Part shown: piece by piece, positions 49,251-62,460 of the stretch | How positions within the stretch are numbered: position 1 is the stretch's first letter | Layout: each line of letters begins with the position of its first letter | Origin: Ciona intestinalis | Taxonomy: Eukaryota; Chordata; Ascidiacea; Phlebobranchia; Cionidae | Reading direction: 5' to 3' | Assembly (NCBI RefSeq): GCF_000224145.3 | Contig: NC_020175.2 | Coordinates: forward strand, 1,582,155 to 1,646,154 | DNA length: 64,000 nucleotides | The notes under the pieces: generated by a model | Seen by the model: the letters and a program-made list of their open reading frames with translations, nothing else | Told to the model about the DNA's origin: nothing | Databases searched by the model: none | Program-made: the position numbers and the translations under genes

Positions 49251-51281
49251 GTAATATTACTGTCGAATAATTCTGTAACCTTATTTTTCTGATTATCTTT
49301 AAATGGGGGTCCGTAAAAAGAAAATTAAAAAAATGTCTCATCTGACAAAGTGTCCCATCTTCTCCAACCTACTATAACTTTAAATATTACGACAATATGC
49401 TTGGGTCGCACGATTGTACCGAACTGAATTTTGTTTTTAAATGGGCCGCCATAAAAACGAGTTGGGAACCACTGGTCTATATTAACTTAGGGTTTGTCTA
49501 CTCGGTATTTATATGGCTCTGGGTATAACATGCTGAAAACTATAGCAGTAGGGCAATAAAAAGAATGTTTAAACTTGATTTTTAAAGGACCAGTATAAGA
49601 GGAGATATTCTTACCTTGCTTAAGTCTGTGAAAGAAGCCAAGAAGCTTTAATAAATAGAAACTAGTTTTAGTTTTGTAAAATATATAGACATCAGGAAAA
49701 CAGGCAGGGATCAATATGACTTTAATTTGGGAACAAGAAAACAAATAATATCATTTTAGAGTTATAAAGTTTACATAATAAAGATACTAGCACGGCCATC
49801 AAGTTCGGCAGGTTAACTACAAGTTGCAGAATGTTAATGTAAAAATATTTCTATTTGGTGTCCCATTTTCCCCACATTGTAGTTTGTAGGTTTTTATTGC
49901 CAAATTTGGAAAGTTAGCTTTTAAATTGATAATTTTCACCTAAGGGGTTATTCAAATATAATATACACTGATATAATAACAAGTTAATATTTAAAAAATA
50001 TATATGTTCGAAATTAAGTCATTTGCACTTAAAGATAATTTATGTTAACAATGATTTTAGGCTGCCCGTTCTACACTGCAATACACGTTAAAGTTTTCGA
50101 TTTAAAGCCAGCAAAAATAAGTTGATTATTTTGTAGCCTAAAATAAGCAAATACTACTAACACACTTATTAATCAGCATATTAATTTTACTTTATTTACT
50201 AACACATATACCATGTATACTATGCTTATACTGTATTCGAACAACAGGATGTTTTTTTTATCATGCATTGTAAAATTACTTAAATATATATGCCATAGAC
50301 TCCTTAATAAGGACTGGATCCTCCCATGCTCGGGGTTTGTATCTTAAGTCCTGGACTGAAATGACTTCTAGAGTAGCTGGAAACACAATCTTGGAATCCA
50401 TAACGTAGGGTGTTTAAAGATGGCGAGTATACAGTAATACTTTTAACACTATCCGAGGTCATTTCCATGATCAAAAAAATAGGCTTATATTTTATGACCA
50501 AAATACTAAACTTAAGTTACTATTTTTGTTACTTTTTTTATTACTATTTTTGTGTCTAACACAAAAACCAAAACATTCTTAAATAGGTCTGTGACGAAGC
50601 ATGATATGGTTGATATCTATCATCGTTTACTACTGTGCATTTTGTTTGTTTCTCTTTTAGAACCTCGACAGCTGTCGATTTAATAGGGGCCTTTGTGTTG
50701 TTTTCTGGTTTGGTGAAACAGAACACACGTGTTATAACGACGGTCATTTTCCGGCCACGCGAAGTTAAAAGCAAGTTACATTTATTCATTCATTCATCTG
50801 GTGACCCGTAAACCAATTTGTCTCAAACTGTTGCATATACCTCACCAAAGTAAATAGATATACAACTATCTATGTCCTTTGGACCTCACTGATACAAACG
50901 TGCATTCATGTCGAAGTTTACATTGAAAGTGCGCACAAAAACAGGTTCAGTCCCTTAATTTGGCCGGTATTCGGTTGTTTTAAATTTATTACGTCGAATG
51001 TGTTTGGTGGCTCTTGACGCAATATCCAAATAGTTAATTATTATTATTGCATCATACTTAACATTCTGTCTTCGGGATTTAGAAACTTTATGACAACTTA
51101 ACAACAAAAGATTATCTTAACAACATGTGTGCATACAAATGCAAACACTTGTTTTATATTGGGCTCGCGGGTCTACGATACGCTAATAAGTTGTCGCAAA
51201 TTTTATCTTTTAAATTGCGACACGGCGAAATTCGACCGCCCTAAAGAATCAGTCTGTGTTTTCGATCTACGTTTAAAGCAA
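49251..51281. other. non-coding interval with repeat fragments
   Basis: No gene recognised. Repeat pieces: a MITE terminus gtcccatcttctccaaccta near 49350, a hAT-like MITE end ctactcggtatttatatgg near 49495, a relative of the 24720 repeat at about 49640-49880, and a copy of the tataacgacggtc repeat ending in cattcattcattc at about 50730-50800. Confidence 0.5.
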
Positions 51282-51402
51282 GTCANNNNNNNNNNNNNNN
51301 NNNNNNNNNNNNNNNNNNNNNNNNNNNNNNNNNNNGCCACTATGTGGTGTTGAGTATTCTGGTCTCCGAATGGAGGCGTGGGTTCGAATCCCACTTCTGA
51401 CA
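51282..51402 (+). tRNA. tRNA-Leu, probably CAA, intron-containing, split by a gap
   Basis: The 5' bases gtca (51282-51285) stand immediately before a 50-N gap (51286-51335). After the gap come intron-like sequence and then a complete 3' half: anticodon-stem 3' strand ttctgg, a long class II variable arm (tctcc-gaat-ggagg), T arm gtgggttcgaatcccac, and acceptor strand ttctgaca, which pairs with gtca. This 3' half matches animal tRNA-Leu(CAA), the Leu isoacceptor that carries an intron. The anticodon itself is in the gap, so the isoacceptor is inferred. A T-rich tail (atatttttcatttaaa) follows. Confidence 0.75.
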
Positions 51403-52163
51403 CATATTTTTCATTTAAAAAAAACTTATTATTTTATTAACGATTGATATATTATATTTACCACAAACAGAACCATGTAAATTAATAAGTTACAATTGTT
51501 TAGACAGACTTAAAATATCTGTAATGAAAAAGTGTAAGTAACGGGAAAATCGGACCTATAAATAAAACAAAAATATCCAGGACGAACAAATACCTTTAAA
51601 TATGGGCAAAACTGCGTAAGTCAGATGTTTATTTGACAATAATGAATAAAATGCAAATATATATTACCCTTTGATTAAGATTTCCCTATGCAATATGCTA
51701 AAACACACTGGACGGTATTACCACAACATTCTAATATATGTGGGTGAGGTTCCGCAGGACTGCACCACAATGCGACATGAAATTTGCCTAAATAAACCCT
51801 GAGGGTACTACTTCATGGACCTCGCCAGATGTTGAAGCATGTCAATTTCCCGGGGCGACAAGGGCCCTTGAAAGTCCCACAGCGTATTATGATAAATAAT
51901 ATTTATTTCAAGGCATAGCGAGATGAAAAACTAGCATAAACGACGTTAATGTCAGGTATTATAGCAAGAATACGAAGTGCATTATGTGGGAACACTACAG
52001 CTGTTTAAATGGAGTAAAAACGCATTGAGCTTTTTAATTTGACAATTCCGCTAAACCCTTAAAGTAATTTGTGTTTGTGATCCAAAAATTTATCCACAGA
52101 ATTGTCACTTTACAAAGCTCAATTAAAGCAAAACATGTGACACATTAAACAAATTGAACATGT
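51403..52163. other. spacer between the tRNA and the CAPN7 3' end
   Basis: No gene recognised. About 51735-51860 resembles the GTGGGTGAGGTCC repeat at 58452 (atgtgggtgaggttcc, then a cctcgcc stretch), apparently diverged. The last part is CAPN7 3' UTR. Confidence 0.5.
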
Positions 52164-55100
52164 TTATTTAAGCCTTGAAATCTTGGTTGATTGCACAGAA
52201 GATCCAATATCAAGAAAAAACGAAGCAATTTGTTGAGGACTGAATGTGCATGGGATAACATTGTATGTTCCACACGGTACAGTAAGTTCCAATGCACTGT
52301 ATCCTGGTCTGTATAACACAATGTCAATAATTTTTTTGATACTTTTAATATTGATGTTTTTTATTTAGACTGTGTTTTAACCAGAGTCATTTTGTTGCTA
52401 ATTCCCTTCTCCTTGTTGCTTAAATTCCTACAGCTCAACTTTTTGTTGAGCCAGTATTAGATGCGGAATTAAAAAGGTATTATATTAGAGGCGGTAATTT
52501 TTTAAAGAAGCCTAAAAAAAAGTACAATTATAACACAACAAAACCATAAGAAAACAAATATAGAAGCAGTTTAACCAACAATTACAAAAAAGACATCACC
52601 TAAAAGCACCGGAAGTTGTTTTGTTGAAAGGTTTCTCTCCATTAGTTCCAACACAAATTATATCGAACCCATTGCTGTAACTTTTCGGAGCCCTCAGCTG
52701 AATTAAAAGTTGTGCTTGACCAGAACCCTGTATTTAAAACACTAAATATAAAGCCAAACACAGTATATTAAGTACAAACAAATAAAACCTTACTATATTT
52801 TTATGGTCAATTTAGTTTTAATAAACAATATAATTGTTATATACGAAATAATTCATGATCGTCTCCAATTTTTAACATTTTATTCTTAAGTGATGTCAAG
52901 CATTTTAACTGTTTGTTTTAAAATTGACAAGAAAATTGTTGTTTAAGTTACTTATACTTTTATATTATTGTAGATTTAGGCAGACCTTCTCTACAATATT
53001 TTCTCCAAAAAAGTACAAAGCGCATGTTCATTATTAAAATTATAGGGATAATACAAAAGTTTTATTCAACCATTTTTTTTTTAAATCAAATGTTTGTAAA
53101 TACAGACATACTTCAATATTAAGTTGGTAAATCGGGTTGTTTCCATAAGTAGCTTTGTTATTTGAACATCCACCAGCAGTTTGTGCCGTCCATTCACCTT
53201 GTATCTGAATAGATGGTGTATGTTGAAATGTGATGCATTGAGGAATAGTGAAGCTGGCATAACTAGTGTATATAAGCAAGTTTTTAGCATTGCTTTGGAT
53301 TCTTGTACACCTTCATGCTTATTCTTTTAAACAGTAATTTATTTACAGACAGAAAGCTTAAGAATAAGCATTGTAAGAATAAGATGCTATTTACGAAATA
53401 TAAAAAGGAACAAGTAAATGCCATTTCCCTATTAAGATTAACATTAAAGATAATCAAAAGTAACAACCCACTCCTAAGAACCTGCAAAAAACACTCCTAA
53501 ACTGAGTTTGAGTTTTGTTGAACCTGAGCATCAAAGATGGACACATTATTTAAAAAGTGATAAATAATAAATTCTTACCCTTTTATTCATTTTATATGGG
53601 TTATCTATACTGCTGAACTTAAAGTCTGTAAATGAGTAAACCCTCAACGTGTATCGAATGTTTTTGTGCTTCTCGTACTGCGATACCACTAGAGTGTAGC
53701 GGTGAGGTCCATTCTCTGGAACCTGTATCCTCGTGAGATAATGAGGGCTGTTTATCCGCACCCCATCTATGTGGGGTGGGGGACTGTCTGTGGGGAAAAC
53801 ATGGTTTAGAAAAGATATAAAATACCTATTTTAAATCAATGTTACTATGTGTGTTTCTAATGCAACTGACATTATAAGGATGCATTTTAAATCTAAGGAT
53901 GATTCAAAAAAAAATTAAAACACTAAAATCCCTTACTATATTATATAAATATCTTAATTATGTATGTTATGCCATATGCCATAATTCAGGAAGAAATAGT
54001 AAAATCCATATTGATATTAATCCTAATAGATTTTATTTTTCTAACAGCAAGCTCTTACACGGATAATAAACTTTTTTTCCTTCATTTAAATAAACAAGCA
54101 AAGTAATAAACTCCTTGTTTTCAGCAAAATCCTCTTTTTCAGTGATATGTCTTGTTAGTAAAACCCACACTGCAGTTGCTCCTTTGTTTCTGTCCATATA
54201 TATATTATATATAAATAGGTAGATGTTGCATGTTATAAAAGAATTAGTTATAATGTGCTATGTACAGCTATCGCATATGGTAATAAAGGATTGTAACTAA
54301 ATTCAAATCTATAAGTTCAGATACTGTTTAAAACAAGGAAAATATACTAGTTAGTCAACTATCTAATGAGCAATCACCCAAATAAGTCTTTATTAAAACA
54401 CCAAAGAAAAAGATAAAAGACATAACTATATTACCCCAAGGCCATTAACGTAAAAAAATAAACAAAACATCTTACCTAACTTCAAGTTTATATTGTGGAT
54501 TATTTCCAAGTGTATACGAGTCCTTAGTTGGCCCATCCTTAGCCAGCCATGACGCATGCCTACAAGTTGTTTTAGGGAACAATTCAGGATTCCAATTCAT
54601 GTAAAACGTGTCATAGAAATGCATAGCTGACTCCCAGTCAATCCAGAATACACCTGTGGTGATAGATTGATAAAAATCCTGATTGATAAAGATTCGAATA
54701 TTATCTTTAATTAAATTAGGAAGTGCTTAGTGTTAGGGTTAGTGGTTAACTTTAAAACAAGTTATACGGTGGAGCTTGCCTATAAACCTGTGATATTGCT
54801 AGGGTTAGCCCGCTACGCTTGCCAGGTCAGATTGTAGGATCTTATTCTTATCCTTACAATATATAATAGTAATAAAAGTGACACAGTGTATACACAGCAG
54901 TACCACCATTACAATATCACATACCATTATCAAATTCTTGTGCATATTTATTGTCATAATTTAAAGCTTTTCTAAGTTCAGGTGTCCAGTGTGCATCATC
55001 CTGTTAAAAACAGATAATAATGTTAGAAATTTCTATTTTTAGCAAGCGAAACTTAGATTTAAAATGGGACAAAATGCCATCACAGCTATTCAAACTGTCC

Positions 55101-58100
55101 GGTATACACATACTGATGTAATGCAAAACTTTCTCTTGAAAAAAACTTGGTAAAAGCTTAGGCATCAAACTAAAAACCTTTTAAAAATATTTTAAGAATA
55201 ATGTGTGAACACAGAAACCAAGTTTGCAGTGACTGCAAAAAGTCTGACCAGACATATTCTGCCCAGATGAAAACCTAAATTAAACTACCAAGTTTTATTT
55301 ACATAACATATGTACTAACATGTGCAGAGTAATTCCCCTTCCATCTAAGGTGACTCCATGGGTTTTTAAGTTGAAGAAGTTTTATTCCATACACTACTTG
55401 TACATCAAGCACAGCATAAGCATGAGTGGGTACAAGGCCTGTGGAAGAGAGAAAATGCCTTTGAGTAAGAACAGTATTTTATAATATATAGTAGGGTGGG
55501 GCCGTGGGGGAAGATGGGATACCTTTAATACATAATATCCAAATAGCCTGATCGCGTTTTAAACAATTAACAACGGTCTGTGGAAGTCGTGAAGATACGG
55601 TTTTATAATTCATTGAATGTTCTTTGTTTACAACCAAATGGAACGAGAAAACTAAACGAAAAGGTGTCCCATCTTTCCCCACCCTACTATATCTTAATGT
55701 TCAGTAAAACAGGTAAAACAGAATAATACAAAGTTAAAACCATAGGCGATTGAAATTATTTTTTGTAAAAATATCATAAAATTGTAATGCTGCCATTTAA
55801 ATCTTTTTTTAATTTGATAGAGTGACACCAATCATAGAACAAAACCAGAACTAACCGGCTCTATCCGCTTCTGCCTCACTAATCATTCCTGTAGATATTG
55901 TTGCCAAACAATGCCCTTTATGAAAGCGATCTCTCACTTTCTGGAAGAAACCATCGTAATCAAAGTTTTTATCTCGAAGTGATTGTCGTTCTGGTATCCA
56001 CCCCGTTAAAGAATGAAGATCAATGTTCTAAAAAAATGATATTACTGCGTTGTGGTAATTAATACAAACCTGCAAAATAAATGTTGCAATTGTTTAAATA
56101 ATTCAAATTTAAAATGTTGCATCATTCATGCCTTTTTCATATTTTACAAATATATGCAGAGGTGGTTCTATGGTAAGACATGCTGTAAAACCAGATATTT
56201 AGGCCATGATTACCCCAACACCAGTCAATGGTATTACTGTATCAGTACAGAGTAACAAGCATCGATAGTGCAAGCTTCTAATCACTGAGCAGTCGATGCA
56301 CTTGTCATCACAATAAAAGATTAAACTAACATTCAGACAATCACAAACAGATAATAATTTACATCATGTACAATTACGATGTGTTTAACTCTATTGCATA
56401 TTACACACTGTTAACAATCTAAATATATTGTTCTTACTGAATTGGATCCTGGAAAATCATATCCCCCCATAACCTTCATATAGGCTTTTTCTACAAGTGA
56501 CACCCATAGTTCATTCCTGTTAGCTGAGTATGAGCATAACAGTTTACCCTGTCTATCCACTGGTAGTCGATCATCTATTACCACCTTACGGAAAACTCCA
56601 TTAAGATGAAGTTTAACCATGTATTTACCTGGAAATATAAAGATTTTGTAATATGCGTCACAATAGCATTTGAAGAATTATAGAACTATGGGGTAAGATG
56701 AATACTGTGAGTACACAGCACCCCATATTTTCTAATCATTTTTAGTGATTCACAACAGTACAGTTATATAATTCTGGTTAAACACATTGTAAAGACATTA
56801 AGTCGTAAGAATAAACTTACCACATGGATTATAAATTGGATCGCCTTTTCTGTTTTGAGGATAAATAATACTGAAAAATAAAATAAATAATGTTATTACT
56901 TAATTAATACATACAAGAACCCAACCGAACAGCATTTAAATCTCCACAAAGAATTTCTTTCCATGATGGACCCTCATATTGTTTGAGACATGCCACTGCT
57001 TAACAATACTTACCCACCCACCAGTCACAAACCACCTATTTTTTCTTAAAAATTTATTTTGTATACAAAGTTAAGAAAACAAGCTCACCTTGTAATAAGC
57101 TTTTTATTATATTTCCTCTCATATGCAGCACTGATCGCAAGTGAAGCAACAAACGAACAATCTGACACAACAGTCTGCATGATACTTAGACTCGACACAG
57201 TAAGTATCATCTGTGGTTCGTTCATAAACTCATCGGGTCGCTTCCAACCCCCAAGCCGCTCTCGTTGCTTCTTTGATAATTCAAGAATCCCGTGTTTGTC
57301 GCTGAACAGGGAGGAGAGTTTGTGTGATGGTCAGATTTTAAAAAAAGGAATTAAAAATAACATTGTAGGATATTTTGTTTTCATATACCAACAGTATGAA
57401 ATTTATTTTAACAACCACATAAAAAAGAACAGTGGTTAAAAAACGATATTAAAACAGTATATACTTTAATAAAACTATACAGTAATAGTAATACACACAA
57501 GAAAAGCTGTCACACCAACATTTCTAATGCCATTCTATTTTGTAAGGGTGAGGTCGTACAACAAAGATGACCCATTACCAAATATTTCCAAAGCCAATTT
57601 TCATTAAAAAACCACAAATATACACAGTTTACCAAATTACCTGTATGGCATTGGAAAAGCAAATCTTTCTTGTAAGTCTGCAGCCATAAATGGAAGATAT
57701 TCTCGTCCATTTATCATTGATGTGAATCTTAATACCTGAAAAAATTTATATCATTTCTAACAAAAGAGTTCAAATTATTAAATTATTCCAGTTCTTTGGC
57801 CATATGTGCTGACCATAAAGTAGGTCAAAATTTGATTTGGTTGGGTAGCCTTAGAAGTAACGTTGTGACCTAGTGGTGCTGGGGATGGCAAGGCCAGAGA
57901 GGACACCCAAGGTTTGGAAACAGGAGTGAAAACGACAATAATACAACATATACTTTAAAACCCCAGTTCTAAGCAATAGCCTTTATAAAAGGGGTAACGT
58001 CTGTTTGACTACTATGATTGTAACGAAATGTTAGCACGTGATGTCACCTTAGATATTGGTTGCCTGCCACAGAGATAGTCAAATCCTTGACAGACTATAT

Positions 58101-61100
58101 ACATGACAGAAAATCTAGTTAAAGGATGTAAAACAAATACTAAGTAAATAATTCTGATAAGTTTTGAGTGTTTAGTCTAAGTCTACCCTTGTATATAACT
58201 GCTGTTTATCAAGAGTAGGCTATCTATTTAATATATATTATATATATATATATATATTACAAATTAAACTACGAACTGCAATTTCTTCCTTTGTATATCT
58301 TTCCCCACCACTGGATGGGGCATGTGAGGTTGACGTGGTCGGTTGTGTTGGTTCGTTTGTGAATAACACCTCTGTGATGTCATAATTAGGTCACATTAAA
58401 TAGCGACAACACTAGACATAATGCATGTGTAAGTAACTTATTTCGTTACAATCTATGTGGGTGAGGTCCAGCAGTGCGCAACACTATGGGACCTAGTATT
58501 TAGGTCAGTTGGCCCATTACACTGAAACCCAAGTTGCTACAAGCTATTTATGACCACTCTCCACTGGGTTAAAGTAATACCCTCAATATTTTCACTACAA
58601 CAATTAGTAAACATTAAGGGTAATAGGTCAAATCGACCCTAAATCCCATGTTCTCAACAATGGCCTCACCCACATAGAGTAGCAACATTACAAACAATGA
58701 GGTTAACCTTGATTGTTTACCTATTACCATCCTCCCAAAACATATATAAAACTTTGGCCACTATTACTGGCAGATATGAATAGCGGTATAGCGTAACATA
58801 ACCTACTGTGAGTAGGTTTTGATGTTGTATCCTTTGGTTTTGTAACACTGGTTGTTGATGTTGTTAATTTAAGACTTTCATCAAAATCAAAAAGGGAATC
58901 AAGTTGAGATAACGAAGCAAGTTGTTTAGAAGTTTTAATCGCTTCAGCTCTGTCTAATGATTCCTTTGCAAGTTTCTGAAGTTGCTTCTTGGTGGAAGCA
59001 CTCATTGGTTCGTTCATCTACGTGAAAACAGGAATAATACAACAAACAAAACACAGCCAGTAGTAACTGCTGACATCCAGGGTCCCGTAAAAAAACTCTT
59101 GAAATAGTCAGCTTGCAAAATTTTTTTACAGGAATGTTAGTGGCATTATACAGAACAGTAGTTCGTATTGTTGTTGTTTTATTTTCAAGTGTGCGACTCA
59201 CAAACTTTGCGGCAGATAATATACGTTAATAAAGTAAATATATATAAAAATAAGTCAATAAAGTTCCTTTTTTTAGAGCCCTGCTCTTTTGTATTATCAA
59301 TATCATGATGCCAGGCTACTGTTATAACTTATTTCACAGCCAAATAGTTTTTCATTCGTTTTCTGCTGCACACACCCGCACCATTATCATTCATCTTCAT
59401 TGATAATGGATAGAAGTTTAATTTACAAAATTACCACTTACAGTTTTGATGCAAAGATCTGCGGCCTCCATATACAGTGATAATGCTTCTTCCTTCTTAC
59501 CAGCTTCATCAGCTTGAAGCGCATTAAGTACCATAAACTTAGCTCTCTGCTCTCCTTGTTCAGATACAGAGATTTCAACACTTCTACTTGGATTCTAAAA
59601 CACATAATACATGTTATGTGGTAATTAGAAAGGGCTATCCAAACAAGATTTTACAAGGTAAAAAAGTTATTCTTTCAATTAAAACAAGTGATTGATTAGT
59701 TTTTCTATTCTACGTAGGTGAAATCAAACAGCATGGGATCTAGAGATGCACATTACAGAATAATTAGGTATTCTAGGATATCCTAAAATACTTTATATCC
59801 AATCTAGAATTTCGTATCTAGAATTTCCAATCTTTTTTTTGTTTATGGTGAAAAAAAATTCAACCCACATCAATCAGTTTATTATTCCTTCAATAGTAGC
59901 CTTGTTGGATCATGAGCTATAAAAAAGTTTTGCGTCATGATGATCGGTTGCCGAATTTTGCTCATTTGGTGTTTTCGCAGCATACGTTATGCAAAGCATT
60001 AGAAATTCCATATTTTTTTGCAGAAATAGAGAGCTCCAATCCCCACAGAATGACGGTGCAAAAACACCAAATCGTAACTACGTATAAAGCCAAAACTGCC
60101 AAACCGAAACGTATAGCAACCTTTAAAAAGACAATGCAAAATGTTTTCTTGATTTTTTATATAAAAATATAAAATTGGTAATATACTTCAAGACATGACG
60201 TCATTAAACAGAATACCGAATACCATAGGCGCCTAACGCGGTCAGACAGGTTAGGCAAATGCCTAACCTGGAATTTGGCACATTTATTCAAACGCAAACG
60301 ATTTACGTATTTCATAAAGTTAAACCATTATGCATCCACGATTGAAGCTCTAGTGTTTACAGATTAGCTTCTGGCCAAATTTACGTAACTTTTAATGCCA
60401 GTTAAACATACACTCACCAATGTAACTGTTACATCACAAGCTGTATTGTGATGTCACCCATTATCGNNNNNNNNNNNNNNNNNNNNNNNNNNNNNNNNNN
60501 NNNNNNNNNNNNNNNNGGGACAATCGCTATTATGACGCATATAATCAACGTGTGAACTGCTATTATGACGTAATCAATTCCCAGGTCAAACAATCGCTAT
60601 TATGACGCGATGAATCCACGTGTGAATCCCTACTGTTTCGTAATAATTATGCTGCTTGGCTGAGGAAAACATCGTAAATATACAGCAGTGCTACTTCTGG
60701 AACATATTTAGGTTGTTTATTACCGCGCCTGTTGCCCTGGCCCCTGTTTAATAGGCAAATTACTTTTATTTTCACGCAACTTTGAGAAAGGCAGTGCCAA
60801 GTTTGTGTTGCGAATGCCCGCGGAAAAAATAGGTGTGCGTGCGGTTTCTAATTTCACTATTTAAAATGAGTTGTTCACGAGCCTTCAGTAGTTTAGTGTG
60901 TAGGTGGTTTAAAACGCTGCTTGAACCAAAAAGTGGTACGCGAGTAGATAAAGTTTGGTAACCACTGGTTTAAATGCAGATAAACCGCGATTATTATGGA
61001 TTTTAATTTGTGCAAATATAAGTGCGAGGAGCGACGCTATCAGTAAATTGGAACCAACACAAATTGCAATATAATATTACAAAGTATCGCCCCGGCAGAG

Positions 61101-62159
61101 CTTGGACAAAGGCCAAAAAAACGTGTTTGTTGGCACCGCACGAGAACCAGAGTTTTTTACGTCACTTTTCACGAGAATAAATTCACAACGATTGCTTCGT
61201 TTGTTAAGTGTTGAATGTATGCTACCACATGCGTCTTCCTTTATTTCCTACGCCGGCGCAGAGCGTAAAAATGTGACGCTCATACACGATGTTTCGATCT
61301 CGTGGTTGGTTGGGCAGTGGGCACATTCCTCCAGATTGTTATATTATGAAACGTCATAATTAATAGTTACTTTACAGTAGGGTAAGTGACGTAACAATTG
61401 AACGAAAAATTGTTCCAATTTTAAGTGAAGGAAAGTAATATTAAATGCAACGCGTGTGTGTGCGTCTTAGCACTTTCTGGCTGAGTGCGTGTCTGCGGAA
61501 AAGGGGGCTGTCATGACAGCAAAACAGCCCCCTGGTTGCGCCCTGCCCTAATGGCATGTCATGAGACCTGATATTTATGCCAGAGTTGATTGATTTATTC
61601 TAGGTAGTTGATACAGCAATTAGAAATAAAACTTGCCCGGTTTTGATGTTTTCTTAATTCTTCAATTCTTTTGGAATATTCTGCAACTTTTGATGCGCAG
61701 TCCAGTGTTGACCCGGCAATAACTGCTCGATGCAAAGCTTGGGCTGCTTCCTTGTAAAACAAAAAAATAAATTTGAATTTACAACACTTGTAACAAATAC
61801 CACAACTTTTTACACGTGTAAATGGTGTAACAATAATTTTATAATCTTAACAGGCAACAGGACTATTACAAAAAGCACTGTTAGTGCTAAAGTTAAACTA
61901 TTTTGTGAATTACGTACAAAAGGTTTAATAGGTTCAAATGAGATGGCCCATGTTTTTATTCATTATCAGGCGTTTACGAAGAAAAATAAATATATATTTA
62001 TTAATCATATCCCCACAAATAGAACATTGTTAAAAACACTTTACGAAATATAAATACCGTATAGTAAAACATGGCTTCACTAATGCATCCTTTTTGATCA
62101 AATTCAACAGCAGAGCTGGCGAACTTGATGGCATCTTGTTCCATGGCATTTACATCCAT
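52164..62159 (-). CDS. CAPN7: calpain-7
   Basis: Intracellular cysteine protease recruited to ESCRT-III by N-terminal MIT domains; lacks EF hands. Eighteen exons: 62058-62159, 61637-61750, 59442-59594, 58807-59017, 58277-58371, 57641-57735, 57089-57301, 56821-56870, 56438-56628, 55856-56027, 55320-55438, 54925-55000, 54476-54653, 54059-54189, 53579-53787, 53112-53204, 52600-52727, 52164-52308. All are in phase: 824 residues against 813 in human. Two MIT domains (from [18 protein letters not shown], and about 90-190), the catalytic domain with Cys305 ([10 protein letters not shown]), His471 ([10 protein letters not shown]) and Asn491 ([12 protein letters not shown]), then two C2-like domains ([23 protein letters not shown]) and an end matching LELENIPSGIFNIIPSTF as [17 protein letters not shown]. 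The triad is intact. Intron 2 uses a GC donor. The intron 59595-61636 contains a gap. LLPH lies ~300 bp upstream on the same strand. Confidence 0.95.
55487..55691. repeat. GTAGGG MITE in a CAPN7 intron
   Basis: Full-length copy between the exons at 55320-55438 and 55856-56027. It starts tatagtagggtggggccgtg and ends tctttccccaccctactata. The interior cgcgttttaaacaattaaca and gaagatacggttttataatt matches the other copies closely. Confidence 0.8.
58452..58678. repeat. TCTATGTGGGTGAGG inverted-repeat MITE
   Basis: A 227-bp element in a CAPN7 intron with perfect 15-bp inverted ends (tctatgtgggtgagg and its complement). No coding capacity. Target duplication not obvious. A partial relative is at about 51735-51860, and a short piece (tacgtaggtgaaatc) at about 59713. 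Confidence 0.78.
60467..60516. other. assembly gap (50 N) in a CAPN7 intron
   Basis: Fifty N directly beside a short tandem repeat block, which probably caused the assembly break. Confidence 0.95.
60517..60640. repeat. tandem ~35-bp units with gctattatgacg core
   Basis: Three clear units and one decayed unit share gctattatgacg followed by aatcaacgtgtgaa-type ends. The same motif (tatgacgcaaataatcaat and similar) occurs near 745-835, and a related ggctgaggaaa-plus-gtgacgtaatc block is at 9355-9470, so this belongs to a dispersed family. Confidence 0.7.
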
Positions 62160-62460
62160 TGTGAATAAGGATCTTTATACCAGAGGTTATCACATTGATA
62201 CTGATATAAGATTTCTATCAATATCTGTTCGACAAAAAAAAACATATTGAAATTTGATTATTTAATATTCTATTGCAGTTTCTGTTGACAATATTTCACA
62301 TTTGTAGCTTAACACAAATTGGCCTAAAGTTATGAAGTTGAGAGTTGAATTTATAATGATAGATTTACTGTGGGAATTACACATTTAAAATGTTGTTTTT
62401 TTTCCAATGAACTCATTTTACAAACACGGAAATAAGACAACTGCGACACTAAACCAACTT
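62160..62460. other. short LLPH-CAPN7 intergenic region
   Basis: 301 bp between the LLPH stop and the CAPN7 start, both on the minus strand. On the minus strand a T-run followed by gtcgaacag (boundary about 62225) makes a good 3' splice acceptor upstream of the CAPN7 ATG. It could serve a 5' UTR intron or spliced-leader trans-splicing. Confidence 0.45.

Noticed and set aside
51129..51403. Open frames on both strands over the tRNA region
   Set aside because: They cross a 50-N gap and overlap a clear tRNA 3' half.
57059..57439. 126-residue plus-strand open frame
   Set aside because: Antisense of the CAPN7 exon 57089-57301 that carries the catalytic Cys.
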